Source: Candidatus Omnitrophota bacterium (GTDB taxonomy: Bacteria > Omnitrophota > Gorgyraeia > Gygaellales > Profunditerraquicolaceae). From it: a DNA stretch of 64,000 nt. Of this stretch, positions 17,727-25,380 are shown piece by piece (within the stretch, counting starts at the first letter, position 1; each line of letters begins with the position of its first letter). Where the stretch lies: NCBI GenBank assembly GCA_028687205.1, contig JAQUAP010000001.1, positions 7,509-71,508 on the forward strand, written 5' to 3'. Made by a program: the position numbers and the translations under genes. The notes below the pieces were generated by a model. The model was not told the DNA's origin. It saw only the letters and a list, made by a program, of their open reading frames with translations, and made no database searches.

Positions 17727-17810
17727 GCGCGGGTGGTGGAATGGCAGACACGCAAGCATGAGGGGCTTGTGCCGAAAGGCTTGGGGGTTCAACTCCCCCC
17801 TCGCGCACCA
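17727..17810 (+). tRNA. tRNA-Leu (anticodon GAG)
   Basis: Acceptor GCGCGGG (17727-17733) pairs with CTCGCGC (17800-17806), discriminator A, encoded CCA at 17808-17810. The anticodon stem CAAGC/GCTTG encloses ATGAGGG, giving GAG. A long variable arm (TGCCGAAAGGCTT region) fits a class II tRNA-Leu. Confidence 0.93.
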
Positions 17811-17819
17811 ATAGAAAAC

Positions 17820-18755
17820 CTACCGGTCTATGCCGCGCCGGTCTCTTACGTAATTACTTCTCTCCAGGCTTTTGGCGTAAGCCTTTAGCTCCGCGCCTAT
17901 CTCTCCGATTTGCGCCACGTGCGCTATCTTCCTGGATTCATTGGTCACTACACCGATAGATACAGAGAGGAGCGGAATTTTTTGTTCCAATCCCTGGCGG
18001 TCCTTGCCCGTTATATAGCCATTCTTCCTGTCTTTTTCATTATAGAAGGAAGGGACAAGGTTTTCAAAATCTAAAATGACTTTTTGGCATAACGCTTCGG
18101 CCTTGTCAGGCGTAGTGACAACGACGAAGTCATCGCCTCCGATATGCCCTACAAAATCGTCACGGTTACCCAGGTCCTGCGTTGCGCGGATAAGCAGGCG
18201 CGCAGTCTCGCGGATTACCTCATCGCCGTGTTCAAACCCGTATTTATCGTTGTAAGATTTAAATTTATCCAGGTCCAGGTAGCATACGGCGAATAAGGCT
18301 TTGTTTTCGATGCGCCGGGATAACTCTTTTAAGATTGAGACATTTCCAGGAAGACGGGTGAGGGGATTTGCCTCCAGGTCGCGCTCGGTATGCCTTAAAA
18401 TCATGCGGATGCGCGCCAGCAATTCTTTAGGCTCAAACGGCTTGACCACATAATCATCCGCCCCGGCGTCAATGCCGTCAACTTTGTCGCTGATATCGCC
18501 TTTGCCGGTGACCATAATTATAGGCAGGTGCCTGAGGAGTAAATCTTTTTTTATCCTTCGGCAGACCTCTCTGCCGTCGACCTTGGGAATTTTATAGTCC
18601 AGCAGGATTAAATCCGGCTGATTAGCGTGGATCACCTTTAAGGCCCCCTCTCCGTCAGCGGCCTCGAGTATCTCGTAGTTTTCCTCGGAGAGGGTAAGTT
18701 TTAATACATCCCGGATATCCGGATCGTCATCAACAATAAGTATTTTTACGCCCAT
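17820..18755 (-). CDS. Response regulator with GGDEF-type domain (GGDDF)
   Basis: A 311-residue protein: an N-terminal receiver (acidic VDDDPD near 7-12, phospho-Asp in LILLDYKIPKVDG near 54, Lys in VVKPFEP) joined to a diguanylate-cyclase domain (LTRLPGN, CYLDLDKFKSYND, HIGGDDFVVV). The signature loop reads GGDDF instead of GG[D/E]EF, so the third acidic position is Asp; activity is plausible but not certain. As a WspR/PleD-like output it would make c-di-GMP on phosphorylation. It is the last gene of a minus-strand operon, 4 nt after the histidine kinase that probably phosphorylates it. Confidence 0.9.
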   Translation of the reverse strand: MGVKILIVDDDPDIRDVLKLTLSEENYEILEAADGEGALKVIHANQPDLILLDYKIPKVDGREVCRRIKKDLLLRHLPIIMVTGKGDISDKVDGIDAGADDYVVKPFEPKELLARIRMILRHTERDLEANPLTRLPGNVSILKELSRRIENKALFAVCYLDLDKFKSYNDKYGFEHGDEVIRETARLLIRATQDLGNRDDFVGHIGGDDFVVVTTPDKAEALCQKVILDFENLVPSFYNEKDRKNGYITGKDRQGLEQKIPLLSVSIGVVTNESRKIAHVAQIGEIGAELKAYAKSLERSNYVRDRRGIDR

Positions 18756-18759
18756 ATAT

Positions 18760-20247
18760 TTATTCTGCTGCAGGTAAAGTGAAACTGAATGTTGAGCCAG
18801 AGCCTATCTTGCTCTTGACCCAGATTTTTCCGTTATGCGCTTCAACGATATGTTTTACCAGCGTCAACCCCAGGCCGGTTCCCCTTACTTCCTGGTTGAT
18901 AGCGTTATCCACCCGGAAGAACTCTTCAAATATCGCCTCTTGCGCTTCTTCGGGTATCCCGCAGCCGGTATCGCGGACACCCACTTCGATCATTTTATCT
19001 ACCTTGCGGCTGGTTACGGTTATTTTGCCTTGCGCCGGAGTGAACCGCATCGCGTTACTGATAAGGTTAATAAATACGCGTTCTATCTGCGTCCGGTCAG
19101 CCAAGACCAGGTTGGCATCTTGCGTAATCCCGGTAGTTAAAGAGAGCTTTCTTTCTTTTAGTTGCCCGGATAATAAGTCCTCAACCTTATCCACTATTTC
19201 TTTTAAATTACAGATTTCCGTGCGCATGGTTACTTTGCCCGATTCAATGCGGGATATATCCAGTAATTCATTAACCATATGTACCAGTTCATCGCTGTGC
19301 CGGTTTATCTTTTCCAGGCGTTCCCGCACATCCTTAGGCAGTTCGCCTAATTTTCCGGTGAGCAGTATCGCCGCGTAGCCTTTTATGGAAGTAAGCGGAG
19401 TCCTTAACTCATGGGATACGCTGGAGACGAAGTTAGTCTTACGGGCGCTGATCTTTTTGACCTCTTCCAGGGCGAGGGTTAATTCGTGGGTCCTTTCGGT
19501 TACTTTTTTCTCCAGCTCTTGTTGCGCGCGCCAGGTTTTCTCAAACAGGCGGGCATTTTCCAGCGCCTGGCCTAATTGCGTAGCCAGTATTTTGATTAAT
19601 TCCTCGTCTCCTTCGGTAATTACGGTTTCGGGATTTTCCGTGCCGACAAAAATCAATCCCCGGTTATTTTGCTGCGGCAATAGCGGCGAGATTATAAAAG
19701 AGATTACCTTAAAGACAGTATTTAACTGTTGCGCGCTGATTAAGTCATTTGCCCCCGGGACAGAAGAGAGGGTCTTATCGTTAATTATAAAATCAAGGAA
19801 CTTTTCCTGGCTGTTGTTAACGAATGATTTTATGGCCATGATTTCATCGTCTCTGTAGCCGATGCTAAAACGCAAGGCAAATTGTTTATTCCTCTCATCC
19901 CATAGGAAGCCGCACCCTTTTTCCAGCCCCAGGTCCTCTAAGTATTCCGCTTGTATGCGCTTGAAGATCTGGTCTTCTTCCAGGGTCATGCTGATGATGC
20001 GTGATAACCTTTGCAGCGCGTAGAGGCCGGTGATTTTTTTATCCAGCGCCTCCTGTATTTTATTTAATTCCATATCCGTGCGCACAATGAGCTTGGCCTG
20101 CTCATCCATATCATCCAGGGATTTCTTGACGCTATTAAACTTAGGTTGTAACTGGTTCAGGCGGTATACCTTATAAATAAGGAGAATAGCCAGGGGCAGG
20201 GTCGTTAGCACGTATATTAAAAGAAGAATTTTGTCCAAGTAAGACAT
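18760..20247 (-). CDS. Membrane-anchored sensor histidine kinase with GAF-like domain
   Basis: A 495-residue protein with one N-terminal membrane helix ([19 protein letters not shown]), a coiled region, a GAF-like domain (about 70-235), a second coiled coil, HisKA with [14 protein letters not shown], and HATPase with [19 protein letters not shown] and GTGLGLTLV. It sits between the FIST-domain gene (3 nt away) and the receiver-GGDDF gene (4 nt away). The simplest reading is a three-gene pathway: ligand sensing by FIST or GAF, phosphotransfer, then c-di-GMP output. Confidence 0.92.
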   Translation of the reverse strand: MSYLDKILLLIYVLTTLPLAILLIYKVYRLNQLQPKFNSVKKSLDDMDEQAKLIVRTDMELNKIQEALDKKITGLYALQRLSRIISMTLEEDQIFKRIQAEYLEDLGLEKGCGFLWDERNKQFALRFSIGYRDDEIMAIKSFVNNSQEKFLDFIINDKTLSSVPGANDLISAQQLNTVFKVISFIISPLLPQQNNRGLIFVGTENPETVITEGDEELIKILATQLGQALENARLFEKTWRAQQELEKKVTERTHELTLALEEVKKISARKTNFVSSVSHELRTPLTSIKGYAAILLTGKLGELPKDVRERLEKINRHSDELVHMVNELLDISRIESGKVTMRTEICNLKEIVDKVEDLLSGQLKERKLSLTTGITQDANLVLADRTQIERVFINLISNAMRFTPAQGKITVTSRKVDKMIEVGVRDTGCGIPEEAQEAIFEEFFRVDNAINQEVRGTGLGLTLVKHIVEAHNGKIWVKSKIGSGSTFSFTLPAAE

Positions 20248-20250
20248 TTT

Positions 20251-21426
20251 TTAGTCCGCCAGGGTTAATACCGCTATGGAATTGTTATGAAAATAGACCC
20301 TGCCTAAATAATTAATAGCATTTAAGGGCGCCTGTTCCGCAGAAGTATATATGCCGGCCAAAGGCACGTCCGTGCCCAGTATATCCTGGATAAGTTTAAT
20401 TTCCTGCGCTGCCTGCCTGCCCAGGAGTATATTCCTGGATAAAGAGTCAAGTATAAGGGCAAGTTTTATTTTTTTCCCTCCCATATTTTTCAGCGCTGTT
20501 TTAGCGGCGTTGCTTGCGCTCAATAAACAGGCTTCCTTTGAGCTGATCATCAGCCGCACGGAGCTGCCTTGCGGGACCTCTCCCCGGAAAACGAGGGATC
20601 CGTCGTCCTGTATAGCAACGATGCTTCTTAACAGATATTCCTTTTTTTCAGAGATGCGCATCCCCAGCGGGTAAAATGCCGAGAGGCGCCGCAGTTCTTT
20701 TTTTAACCAGGGGATTTCTTTGGCGAAGTATTCTTTATATAAATTGACTGCCGGCGCGCCGTCAATTTCATTTACGATGTCTCCTTGCGAGCGGGTTACA
20801 TAACGGGGTTTTCCCAGCGGCTCCCAGCCGTGTTCTATCCCCAAGTTAAAATTAAATTTACCGCCCCAGAGTATGCCGCAGGCAGCGTTACGCAATATTT
20901 CCGAACCAAAATAAAGGCAGCTTTCTTTATGGTCAGTAATAGATGCCCCGACTAAAGGAAAGCTCATCCCTAGCCTTTCCTGCAGCCCGGTTATAAAACT
21001 TGAGCTGTATAGCGCTTCGGTGTTGGAGAATATGACACTAAGATTGCGGCGCACATTCTTGCATCCGTATAAAAGCCTTTCCCCTAATTCTTCTCCGGCG
21101 CTTAAGGTAGCTTTTGCGCCTATATCCTTGACGCAGGCGGTATTGAAATAAGTGTTTTCGGCCAAGGCAAAAAGTATAACCATTAAGCCCTGCTTTAGGC
21201 TGCCCTGCCTGGAGATAATCGCCGTGCTGCTGGTACCCAGGAGCGGGACGGGTCCGATTAAGTCGGCGATTGTCTCTAATACCAGGGAGTGACAGGATTC
21301 TCCCGCGCTAAAGACAAAGGCAAATTTAATCTCTTCGCCGTTTAAATCCTGCCTGGCTTTCTCAACCGCTTCCTTAGCCGCCTTGATGTAGTCTTGCGCC
21401 GTGCTTATGCCGATGGCTGCCTGCAT
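20251..21426 (-). CDS. FIST-domain sensory protein
   Basis: About 391 residues from the ATG at 21426 (MQAAIGISTAQD). It matches the FIST N and FIST C layout, intracellular sensor domains thought to bind small ligands such as amino acids: GIST near the start, a central GASITDHKESCLYFGSE segment and C-terminal PLAGIYTSAEQAP. The longer frame reaches 21462, but that extension would overlie a consensus promoter, so I reject the upstream TTG. Only 7 nt separate the TATAAT box from this ATG, which means a leaderless mRNA. It is the first gene of a three-gene signalling operon. Confidence 0.85.
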   Translation of the reverse strand: MQAAIGISTAQDYIKAAKEAVEKARQDLNGEEIKFAFVFSAGESCHSLVLETIADLIGPVPLLGTSSTAIISRQGSLKQGLMVILFALAENTYFNTACVKDIGAKATLSAGEELGERLLYGCKNVRRNLSVIFSNTEALYSSSFITGLQERLGMSFPLVGASITDHKESCLYFGSEILRNAACGILWGGKFNFNLGIEHGWEPLGKPRYVTRSQGDIVNEIDGAPAVNLYKEYFAKEIPWLKKELRRLSAFYPLGMRISEKKEYLLRSIVAIQDDGSLVFRGEVPQGSSVRLMISSKEACLLSASNAAKTALKNMGGKKIKLALILDSLSRNILLGRQAAQEIKLIQDILGTDVPLAGIYTSAEQAPLNAINYLGRVYFHNNSIAVLTLAD

Positions 21427-21433
21427 GTTTTGT

Positions 21434-21462
21434 ATTATAAACGCTTTAAGATACAGGGTCAA
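21434..21462 (-). promoter_or_regulatory. Leaderless promoter of the FIST/kinase/GGDDF operon
   Basis: On the minus strand TTGACC (21462-21457) and TATAAT (21439-21434) are 17 bp apart. The ATG follows after 7 nt, so the transcription start should coincide with the start codon. The promoter is back to back with that of tRNA-Glu. Confidence 0.75.
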
Positions 21463-21470
21463 TAAAATTA

Positions 21471-21498
21471 TTGACTAAATCCCTGTGTATAGTAAAAT
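21471..21498 (+). promoter_or_regulatory. Promoter of tRNA-Glu
   Basis: TTGACT at 21471-21476 and TAAAAT at 21493-21498, 16 bp apart. It lies 8 bp from the -35 box of the divergent FIST promoter, so the two could compete or share a regulator. Confidence 0.6.
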
Positions 21499-21514
21499 AT
21501 TTTAGCTTTTCGAC

Positions 21515-21592
21515 GGCCCCATCGTCTAGCCCGGTCTAGGACGCTTGGTTCTCAGCCAATAAACACGAGTTCAAATCTCGTTGGGGCTACCA
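21515..21592 (+). tRNA. tRNA-Glu (anticodon CTC)
   Basis: Acceptor GGCCCCA (21515-21521) pairs with TGGGGCT (21582-21588; one G-T pair), discriminator A, encoded CCA at 21590-21592. The anticodon loop TTCTCAG gives CTC. The T-arm is ACGAGTTCAAATCTCGT. Confidence 0.93.
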
Positions 21593-21668
21593 GCTGAAGA
21601 TTTCTCTTGCTATTTAGTGCGGTTTATGCTAAAAAATTTATAATAACTTACAATAACAAGGAGGGTCA

Positions 21669-21911
21669 ATGCGCGAACATTTAGGTTTTTTGAAGACGTC
21701 CAGTGCAGTAGTCAAAATTGCTGCCTGGATTTTTTTATTTTTCGGCCTCTTGGGCGGCCTCTCCATTATCTTTGGCGCTGCCCCGGGTAATGCCCGCTGG
21801 ATGGGTATAGTCGTCCTCATCGCCTATACCTTTTTCTTCTTTTTTCTTTACCTTATTGCCAAGATCGCGGATTTATTAATCCGCATAATCAATGAGATTA
21901 AGAAAGAATAA
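21669..21911 (+). CDS. Small two-helix membrane protein
   Basis: An 80-residue protein with two hydrophobic segments (about 15-37 and 44-66) and a charged C-terminal tail. It starts behind an AAGGAGGG Shine-Dalgarno sequence. I recognise no family. It opens the group of genes leading into the Tad pilus locus, 23 nt before the PpiC lipoprotein gene, so it may be a locus-specific accessory protein. Confidence 0.65.
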   Translation: MREHLGFLKTSSAVVKIAAWIFLFFGLLGGLSIIFGAAPGNARWMGIVVLIAYTFFFFFLYLIAKIADLLIRIINEIKKE

Positions 21912-21934
21912 ATAATGAATCTTAAGGAGGAGTA

Positions 21935-22837
21935 ATGAGATACCACATTATTTTCTTAGGGCTCAGCCTTTTTATTTTATCGTCGATGCTTGGCTGCGAT
22001 AAGCTCGGCCTCGCTAAGCCAAAGTTTAAGGAAGCCCTTACCGCCGCATTGCCGGTCAAGGGTACGGTTATCGCCAAAGTAAACAACTCTCCGATTACCC
22101 TGGAAGACCTGGATAGGGAGGTAGCTACTTATAATGACCTGATTCCCGATGATAAGCCGGAGAATAAAATAACCACCCGCGATAAAAAAATAGAATATCT
22201 TAAAAATGAAATGGTGCGCCGGATGCTCCTTTACCAGGAGGCCCTGAACAGGGGGCTGGACAGGAAAGAAGAAATCGTCCAGGCATTAGAAAGAACCAAG
22301 CAAGAGTTGCTGGTGATGGAACTTTTCCGCAAGGAAGCGGAAAAAGTGGAAGTGAGCTCTAAAGAAATAGAGGATTATTACAATAATTATAAGGACCAGC
22401 TCAAAGAGCCCGAAGAAAGGCAGTTGCGCGAAATAGTGGTTAGTTCCGAGCAGGACGCCCGGGATATTTTAATCCAGCTTTTGCAGGGGGCGGATTTCGC
22501 TACTTTAGCCAAAGACCGCTCTAAAAGCTCAAGCGCCAAAGACGGGGGAGACCTGGGGTTCATCAAGAAGGGCCAGAAGTCCGCGCAATTTGACGCCGTG
22601 GCTTTCTCTGATTCGTTGGAAGTAGGCAAGATGAGCAGTATTTTTAAATGCCCTGACGGGTATTATATTGTTAAGCTGGAAGCCAAGCGCGGCGGTAAAC
22701 AGCGCTCGCTGGCCGATATGTGGGATGATATCAGAAAGGGCTTGACTTTTTTAAAACAGCGGCAAAAAATCGAAGATTTAGTCGGTAAGTTATCTCAAGA
22801 CGCGAAATTAGAGTTTCACGAGGGAGAAATAAAGTAA
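21935..22837 (+). CDS. PpiC-type peptidyl-prolyl isomerase lipoprotein
   Basis: A 300-residue protein with a lipoprotein signal (MRYHIIFLGLSLFILSSML then GC at about 20-21), a SurA-like N-terminal helical domain (ITLEDLDREVATYNDL, NEMVRRMLLYQEAL) and a parvulin domain (about 175-275; QLREIVVSSEQDARDIL, FATLAKDRSKS, GDLGFIKKGQ). It should assist folding of secreted or outer-membrane proteins. It ends 2 nt before cpaB, which suggests a chaperone role for the pilus secretin or pilins. Known relatives: SurA/PrsA-like foldases. Confidence 0.88.
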   Translation: MRYHIIFLGLSLFILSSMLGCDKLGLAKPKFKEALTAALPVKGTVIAKVNNSPITLEDLDREVATYNDLIPDDKPENKITTRDKKIEYLKNEMVRRMLLYQEALNRGLDRKEEIVQALERTKQELLVMELFRKEAEKVEVSSKEIEDYYNNYKDQLKEPEERQLREIVVSSEQDARDILIQLLQGADFATLAKDRSKSSSAKDGGDLGFIKKGQKSAQFDAVAFSDSLEVGKMSSIFKCPDGYYIVKLEAKRGGKQRSLADMWDDIRKGLTFLKQRQKIEDLVGKLSQDAKLEFHEGEIK

Positions 22838-22839
22838 GT

Positions 22840-23739
22840 ATGCAGAAACAAAGGATTATCATCATTATCGGCATACTCTTAGCCGTGGCCGCGGTATTCA
22901 TGACCAAGACCTATATTGACCAGCAGCGCCAGCAGGTTATCGAAGAGGCGAAGAAAAAAATAGCGAATATTGAGCAGAACCTGCCTAAGAATCAGGTTAA
23001 GGTATTGGTCGCCAATAAGGATATCCCTAAAGGCGCTATTCTTACGGCCGAAAACTTAAATACGAGCATCGTCCCGGAGCAATATCTCCAGCCGCAGGTA
23101 GTTTCTTCGGCAGAGAGGATTCTGGGAATGGTGGCGCTCCTGCCAATAGCCAAAGGCGAACAAATTACTTTAAGTAAATTGGTCCAACCCAGGCAAACAG
23201 GCGGTTTAGCCGAAGGCACGCCGGTAGGCAAAAGAGCGATTACTATTTCAGTAGATAGCCTGGCCGGATTAGGGGGGATGATTAAGCCAGGTGATTATGT
23301 GGATGTAATTGCCTTACTCCCGGTGCCGGTAACAACAGCCGAAGGTAAACAAGTAACCCAGGTAGCGGTTATGCCGCTCTTCCAGAATGTTTTGATTCTC
23401 GCCGTAGGCCAGGATACCGGCGCGGCATCAGGCAGCGCCGGGAAAAAAGCCCCGGAAGGAGAAAGAAGAAGCGAAAATTCTCCGTTGATCACCCTTGCCC
23501 TCAGCCCGCAGGAAGCCAACCTTATCGCCTTTGTCCAGGAGCAGGGCAAGTTACGTTTGACTTTACGTTCGCCTGCGGACGCCCAGGTAGTGCAGCCGAT
23601 TCAGGCGGCGAGCTGGGATACCTTATTCAGGCATATATTGCCTCAACAACAGGAAGCCCGGCCTGAAACTCAGGATGCAACCGGTTTTGTAGAAATATAC
23701 CGGGGCTTAAATAAAGAAAAAGTCCCCTTAGCTAAATAA
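22840..23739 (+). CDS. cpaB: Flp/Tad pilus assembly protein CpaB/RcpC
   Basis: A 299-residue protein with an N-terminal membrane anchor (IIIIIGILLAVAAVFM), a coiled segment, a SAF/beta-clip domain (VLVANKDIPKGAILTAENL) and the CpaB C-terminal region (KRAITISVDSLAGLGGMIKPG and GDYVDVIALLPV). CpaB is a periplasmic component linked to the secretin channel. It is followed directly by the secretin gene, the usual Tad order. Confidence 0.9.
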   Translation: MQKQRIIIIIGILLAVAAVFMTKTYIDQQRQQVIEEAKKKIANIEQNLPKNQVKVLVANKDIPKGAILTAENLNTSIVPEQYLQPQVVSSAERILGMVALLPIAKGEQITLSKLVQPRQTGGLAEGTPVGKRAITISVDSLAGLGGMIKPGDYVDVIALLPVPVTTAEGKQVTQVAVMPLFQNVLILAVGQDTGAASGSAGKKAPEGERRSENSPLITLALSPQEANLIAFVQEQGKLRLTLRSPADAQVVQPIQAASWDTLFRHILPQQQEARPETQDATGFVEIYRGLNKEKVPLAK

Positions 23740-23757
23740 ATGAGAAGAGGAAGGATA

Positions 23758-25377
23758 ATGAAGAGGATATGCTTATTTACTTTACTGGCAGCCGCTGCTT
23801 TCATCGTCCTGCCCGGTAATAGCTATACCGCGGATGATACTTCGGAAGTGCTTAAGCTATACATGGGAGAAATCAAGATTATATCGGTGAGCAGCCCGAG
23901 CAGAATTGCCGTCGGAAATCCCGCCATAGCGGATGTTACCAATGTAACCAAAAACTCCATAACCCTGACCCCTAAATCTCCGGGGACAACCACCCTGGTA
24001 TTCTGGGATAACTTCGGGGAGCAGCCTTACCGGCTGAAAGTATTTGCCGAAGACATTAGCGCCATAAAATCAAGGGTGGATAATTTATTGGGTAAACTTA
24101 ATCTGCCCGAGGTTTATTCTCAATCCGCCGAAGACGAAGGCAAGGTGTTGATGCTGGGCAGAGTTAAATCCAGCCAGGATAGAGAAAGGGTCTTTACTGC
24201 CCTAGGCGGATTAAAGGAGAAGATAGTAGATTTAATCCAGGTTAAAGAAGAAGAGTCTTTATTAGATATAGACGTGCAGGTCCTGGAATTAGATAAGGAT
24301 GCTACCAGTACTTTAGGGTTTAGTTGGCCGGGGTCAATTACCTTTACTGAAATCGGCTCTCCCGCGCTTGGCGCAGCAGGGACGAGCTGGGGTAAAATAT
24401 TCAAAGTCTCTAATATCGGACGCTCAATAAGCGGGACAGCCAGCCCCTTTACACTTAAATTAGATGCCTTAATCCAGGAAGGCAAGGCGCGTATCCTTTC
24501 CCGGCCGCGGATTACCTGCCAGAGCGGTAAAGAGGCGGAATTGATTGTCGGCGGAGAGCAGCCGATATTTACTACCCAGATAGCCGCCACTACAGGGAGC
24601 CAGGGGACCAGCGTGGAGTATAAAGAGTACGGCATTAAATTAAAAATAAAACCCACCTTAACCGCAGAGAAACGTATAAAACTAGGTTTAAATGTAGAGG
24701 TTAGCGATATAGGCACAGTTCAAAGTATCGGGACAACCAGCAGCAGTACCACCACCACCACTGCTCAGGCCTATCCTCTTTCCAAGCGCAGCGCTTCCAC
24801 TGAACTTTATCTTGATGACGGCCAGACTATGGCTATCGGAGGATTAATTAAGAAAAAGAGCGAAGAAGATATCCGCAGGACCCCGTTCTTAAGCAATGTG
24901 CCTATTATAGGCGCGTTCTTTAGGCAGAAGACGACTAAGGAAGGCGGCGGCACTGCCAGCAGGGGAGACACCGAGCTCTTTATTGTCCTTACGCCTAAGA
25001 TAGCTTATATGGAGAGAGAGAAATCCCTGCAACCCGCAACCCCGAAAGAAGTAAAAACTACCCGGGAAGCGCCGGAGGTTGGCGTTGATCCGGTTACGCA
25101 ATACGCCAAAATTATCCAGGAGCGCATGTTAAGTAATTTCACCTATCCCCCGGAACTTAAAGAAAGCGGCGATCAGGGGACAGTAAAATTAAGGCTGCAT
25201 ATTTCTTATACCGGAGAACTCCTGGATGTGGTGGTCAAAGAGCCTTCAGGGTATTATCTTCTGGATGACCAGGCAGCTGCTATGGCTAAAAATATAACTT
25301 CCTATCCCCCATTTCCTGCCTCTATAGAAGACAAGGAACTCTGGATTGATATCCCGGTAACCTTTCAACTAAAATAA
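23758..25377 (+). CDS. cpaC: Tad pilus secretin (CpaC/RcpA) with C-terminal TonB-like domain
   Basis: About 539 residues from the ATG at 23758, preceded by an AGGAAGG Shine-Dalgarno sequence; the frame upstream adds only six residues. There is a signal peptide (MKRICLFTLLAAAAFIVLPG), the pilus-type N-terminal domain (VSSPSRIAVGNPAIADVTNV), an N1-like BON/secretin segment (VQVLELDKDATSTLGFSW) and the secretin core (RILSRPRITCQSGKEAELIVGG, VEVSDIG, TELYLDDGQTMAIGGLI, FLSNVPIIG, ELFIVLTPKIA). Unusually, about 85 residues follow that look like a TonB C-terminal domain: GTVKLRLHISYTGELLDVVV, SGYYLLDDQAA, ASIEDKELWIDIPVTFQLK. The fusion could link the outer-membrane channel to other envelope partners. 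Confidence 0.88.
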   Translation: MKRICLFTLLAAAAFIVLPGNSYTADDTSEVLKLYMGEIKIISVSSPSRIAVGNPAIADVTNVTKNSITLTPKSPGTTTLVFWDNFGEQPYRLKVFAEDISAIKSRVDNLLGKLNLPEVYSQSAEDEGKVLMLGRVKSSQDRERVFTALGGLKEKIVDLIQVKEEESLLDIDVQVLELDKDATSTLGFSWPGSITFTEIGSPALGAAGTSWGKIFKVSNIGRSISGTASPFTLKLDALIQEGKARILSRPRITCQSGKEAELIVGGEQPIFTTQIAATTGSQGTSVEYKEYGIKLKIKPTLTAEKRIKLGLNVEVSDIGTVQSIGTTSSSTTTTTAQAYPLSKRSASTELYLDDGQTMAIGGLIKKKSEEDIRRTPFLSNVPIIGAFFRQKTTKEGGGTASRGDTELFIVLTPKIAYMEREKSLQPATPKEVKTTREAPEVGVDPVTQYAKIIQERMLSNFTYPPELKESGDQGTVKLRLHISYTGELLDVVVKEPSGYYLLDDQAAAMAKNITSYPPFPASIEDKELWIDIPVTFQLK

Positions 25378-25380
25378 AAA

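Noticed and set aside
21427..21462. TTG start for the FIST protein at 21462
   Set aside because: The extension would be encoded by the -35 and -10 boxes of a consensus promoter, so the ATG at 21426 is preferred.
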